From assembly GCA_047973125.1 (NCBI GenBank), contig JBKEBK010000025.1, positions 124,001 to 188,000 on the forward strand: DNA of 64,000 nucleotides, given 5' to 3'. Origin of the DNA: CAYNRG01 sp047973125. Its GTDB lineage: Bacteria > Bacillota_I > Bacilli_A > Erysipelotrichales > Erysipelotrichaceae. Of this stretch, positions 63,457-64,000 are shown one piece after another. How positions within the stretch are numbered: the stretch's first letter is position 1; each line of letters begins with the position of its first letter. Under the pieces are notes generated by a model. It worked only from the letters and a program-made list of their open reading frames with translations, was not told where the DNA came from and made no database searches. The position numbers and the translations under genes are program-made.

Positions 63457-63939
63457 ATCAATTTCTCGCATTTTAACAAGTACTTCTTCCTCTTTTGAGG
63501 TTGGTAAATTTTTACCAACATAATCTGCTCTGATTGGTAACTCTCTGTGTCCCCTATCAACCAAAACTGCCAGTTGGATTTGTTTGGGACGTCCATAGAA
63601 TGTAATTCCATCCATAGCCGCTCTTATAGTTCTTCCTGAGTATAAAACATCATCTACAAGAATAACTATTTTATTAATGGTGCTAATAGCTAAATCAGGA
63701 ATATTATCTTTCTTTTTTTTCTCATCATCTCTCCAATAGGAAACATCAACCTCACCAACTAAAACTTTACCATCTTCAAACTCATTGATTAAAGATGCTA
63801 TTCTATTTGCTAAAATAATTCCCCTTGTTTTTATACCTATCAACACAATATTCTCACAACCCTTATTCTTTTCAACTATCTCATGAGCTATTCTAATTAG
63901 TGATCTACTTATCCCAATCTCATTAATTATTTCTTTCAT
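63430..63939 (-). CDS. pyrR: PyrR bifunctional regulator/uracil phosphoribosyltransferase
   Basis: A 169-residue PRTase-fold protein. The PRPP loop is VILVDDVLYSGRTIRAAMDGI near residue 92, as in PyrR; GIKTRGIILANRIA and the C-terminal VDRGHRELPIRADYVGKNLPTS are also typical. PyrR binds pyr mRNA with UMP to cause attenuation. The start has AAAGGAG. Its TGA stop confirms the standard code. No pyr genes are in the window. Confidence 0.95.
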   Translation of the reverse strand: MKEIINEIGISRSLIRIAHEIVEKNKGCENIVLIGIKTRGIILANRIASLINEFEDGKVLVGEVDVSYWRDDEKKKKDNIPDLAISTINKIVILVDDVLYSGRTIRAAMDGITFYGRPKQIQLAVLVDRGHRELPIRADYVGKNLPTSKEEEVLVKMREIDGVDQICLG

Positions 63940-64000
63940 TATTTCTCCTTTTTGACCTTGAATTTATTACATCATCCATTTGTGTCTTACTAATTATTTT
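63923..64000 (-). CDS. C-terminal end of an unidentified gene upstream of pyrR
   Basis: An open frame enters from the window edge and ends with TAA at 63923, overlapping the start of pyrR by 17 bases. Its last residues are basic and Asn-rich (SRSKRRNNERNN). Bacillus has lspA and rluD before pyrR, but 25 residues are too few to say which this is, if any. Confidence 0.4.
   Translation of the reverse strand, partial: KIISKTQMDDVINSRSKRRNNERNN

Noticed and set aside
1..64000. CRISPR arrays, insertion sequences, prophage, integrons, tRNA or rRNA genes
   Set aside because: No regularly spaced repeats, transposase, integrase or phage genes, and no tRNA or rRNA sequences were seen on reading.

Overview
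This is a dense, AT-rich (about 30% GC by eye) chromosomal window from a Gram-positive-type, probably anaerobic bacterium of the Bacillota. Its gene order repeatedly matches Bacillus blocks, but shortened, as in Erysipelotrichia, Turicibacter, Haloplasma or walled relatives of the Mollicutes. TGA is used as a stop, often in TGATG or ATGA gene overlaps, so the standard bacterial code applies and this is not a Mycoplasma-type code. Peptidoglycan genes, lipoteichoic-acid and glycolipid genes, the MEP isoprenoid enzymes IspG and IspH, a SUF Fe-S system and a pyruvate:ferredoxin oxidoreductase suggest a walled, fermentative anaerobe. I saw no rRNA, tRNA, insertion sequence, prophage or CRISPR array. 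No gene-free stretch exceeds 300 bases.

Layout. 1-1640: the 5' part of comGA, a metallo-beta-lactamase-fold hydrolase and rpmG. 1641-5917: ispG, a HAD phosphatase, cshB and ispH. 6027-9486: a MurJ-like flippase, a lipoprotein and tyrS behind a Tyr T-box. 9720-15079: ccpA, ytxH-like, ytxG-like, murC, a disordered SftA-N-terminus-like protein, a lipoprotein and trmB. 15128-19667: pnp, ltaS-like and rpsO with a structured leader. 19779-25877: hisS-aspS under one T-box, relA and apt. 25929-32469: recJ, murD, murL and secDF. 32570-37403: a short dcw cluster (mraZ, rsmH, ftsL, PBP, mraY) read from a promoter with four MraZ-type boxes. 37676-47493: rpmB, thiN, rpe, rsgA, prkC, prpC, rlmN, rsmB, priA and a 5-formyl-THF cyclo-ligase. 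47518-52200: sufCDSUB. 52418-55692: two PrsA-like export proteins, hit and yhaM. 55679-59738: a glycolipid operon whose last glycosyltransferase is fused in frame to RecX. 59824-64000: nifJ, pyrR and a gene tail.

Most genes lie on the minus strand in tightly coupled operons. The wall theme runs through the window: MurC, MurD and MurL make and extend the UDP-MurNAc-peptide, MraY loads it on the lipid carrier made from MEP-pathway isoprenoids, a MurJ-like protein flips it, PBP and FtsL use it at the septum, and PrkC/PrpC sense and signal wall state. LTA synthase and the two glycosyltransferases build lipoteichoic acid and its glycolipid anchor. SUF supplies Fe-S clusters for IspG, IspH, RlmN and PFOR.

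The points most worth a second look are: (1) murL overlapping murD, suggesting the MurD2/MurL route to D-Glu in peptidoglycan; (2) the glycosyltransferase-RecX fusion; (3) the hisS-aspS T-box, where GACAC overlaps an Asp and a His codon; (4) a possible pseudoknot in the rpsO leader that would bury the ribosome binding site; (5) the MraZ box array; and (6) an orphan SftA-like linker protein beside murC.
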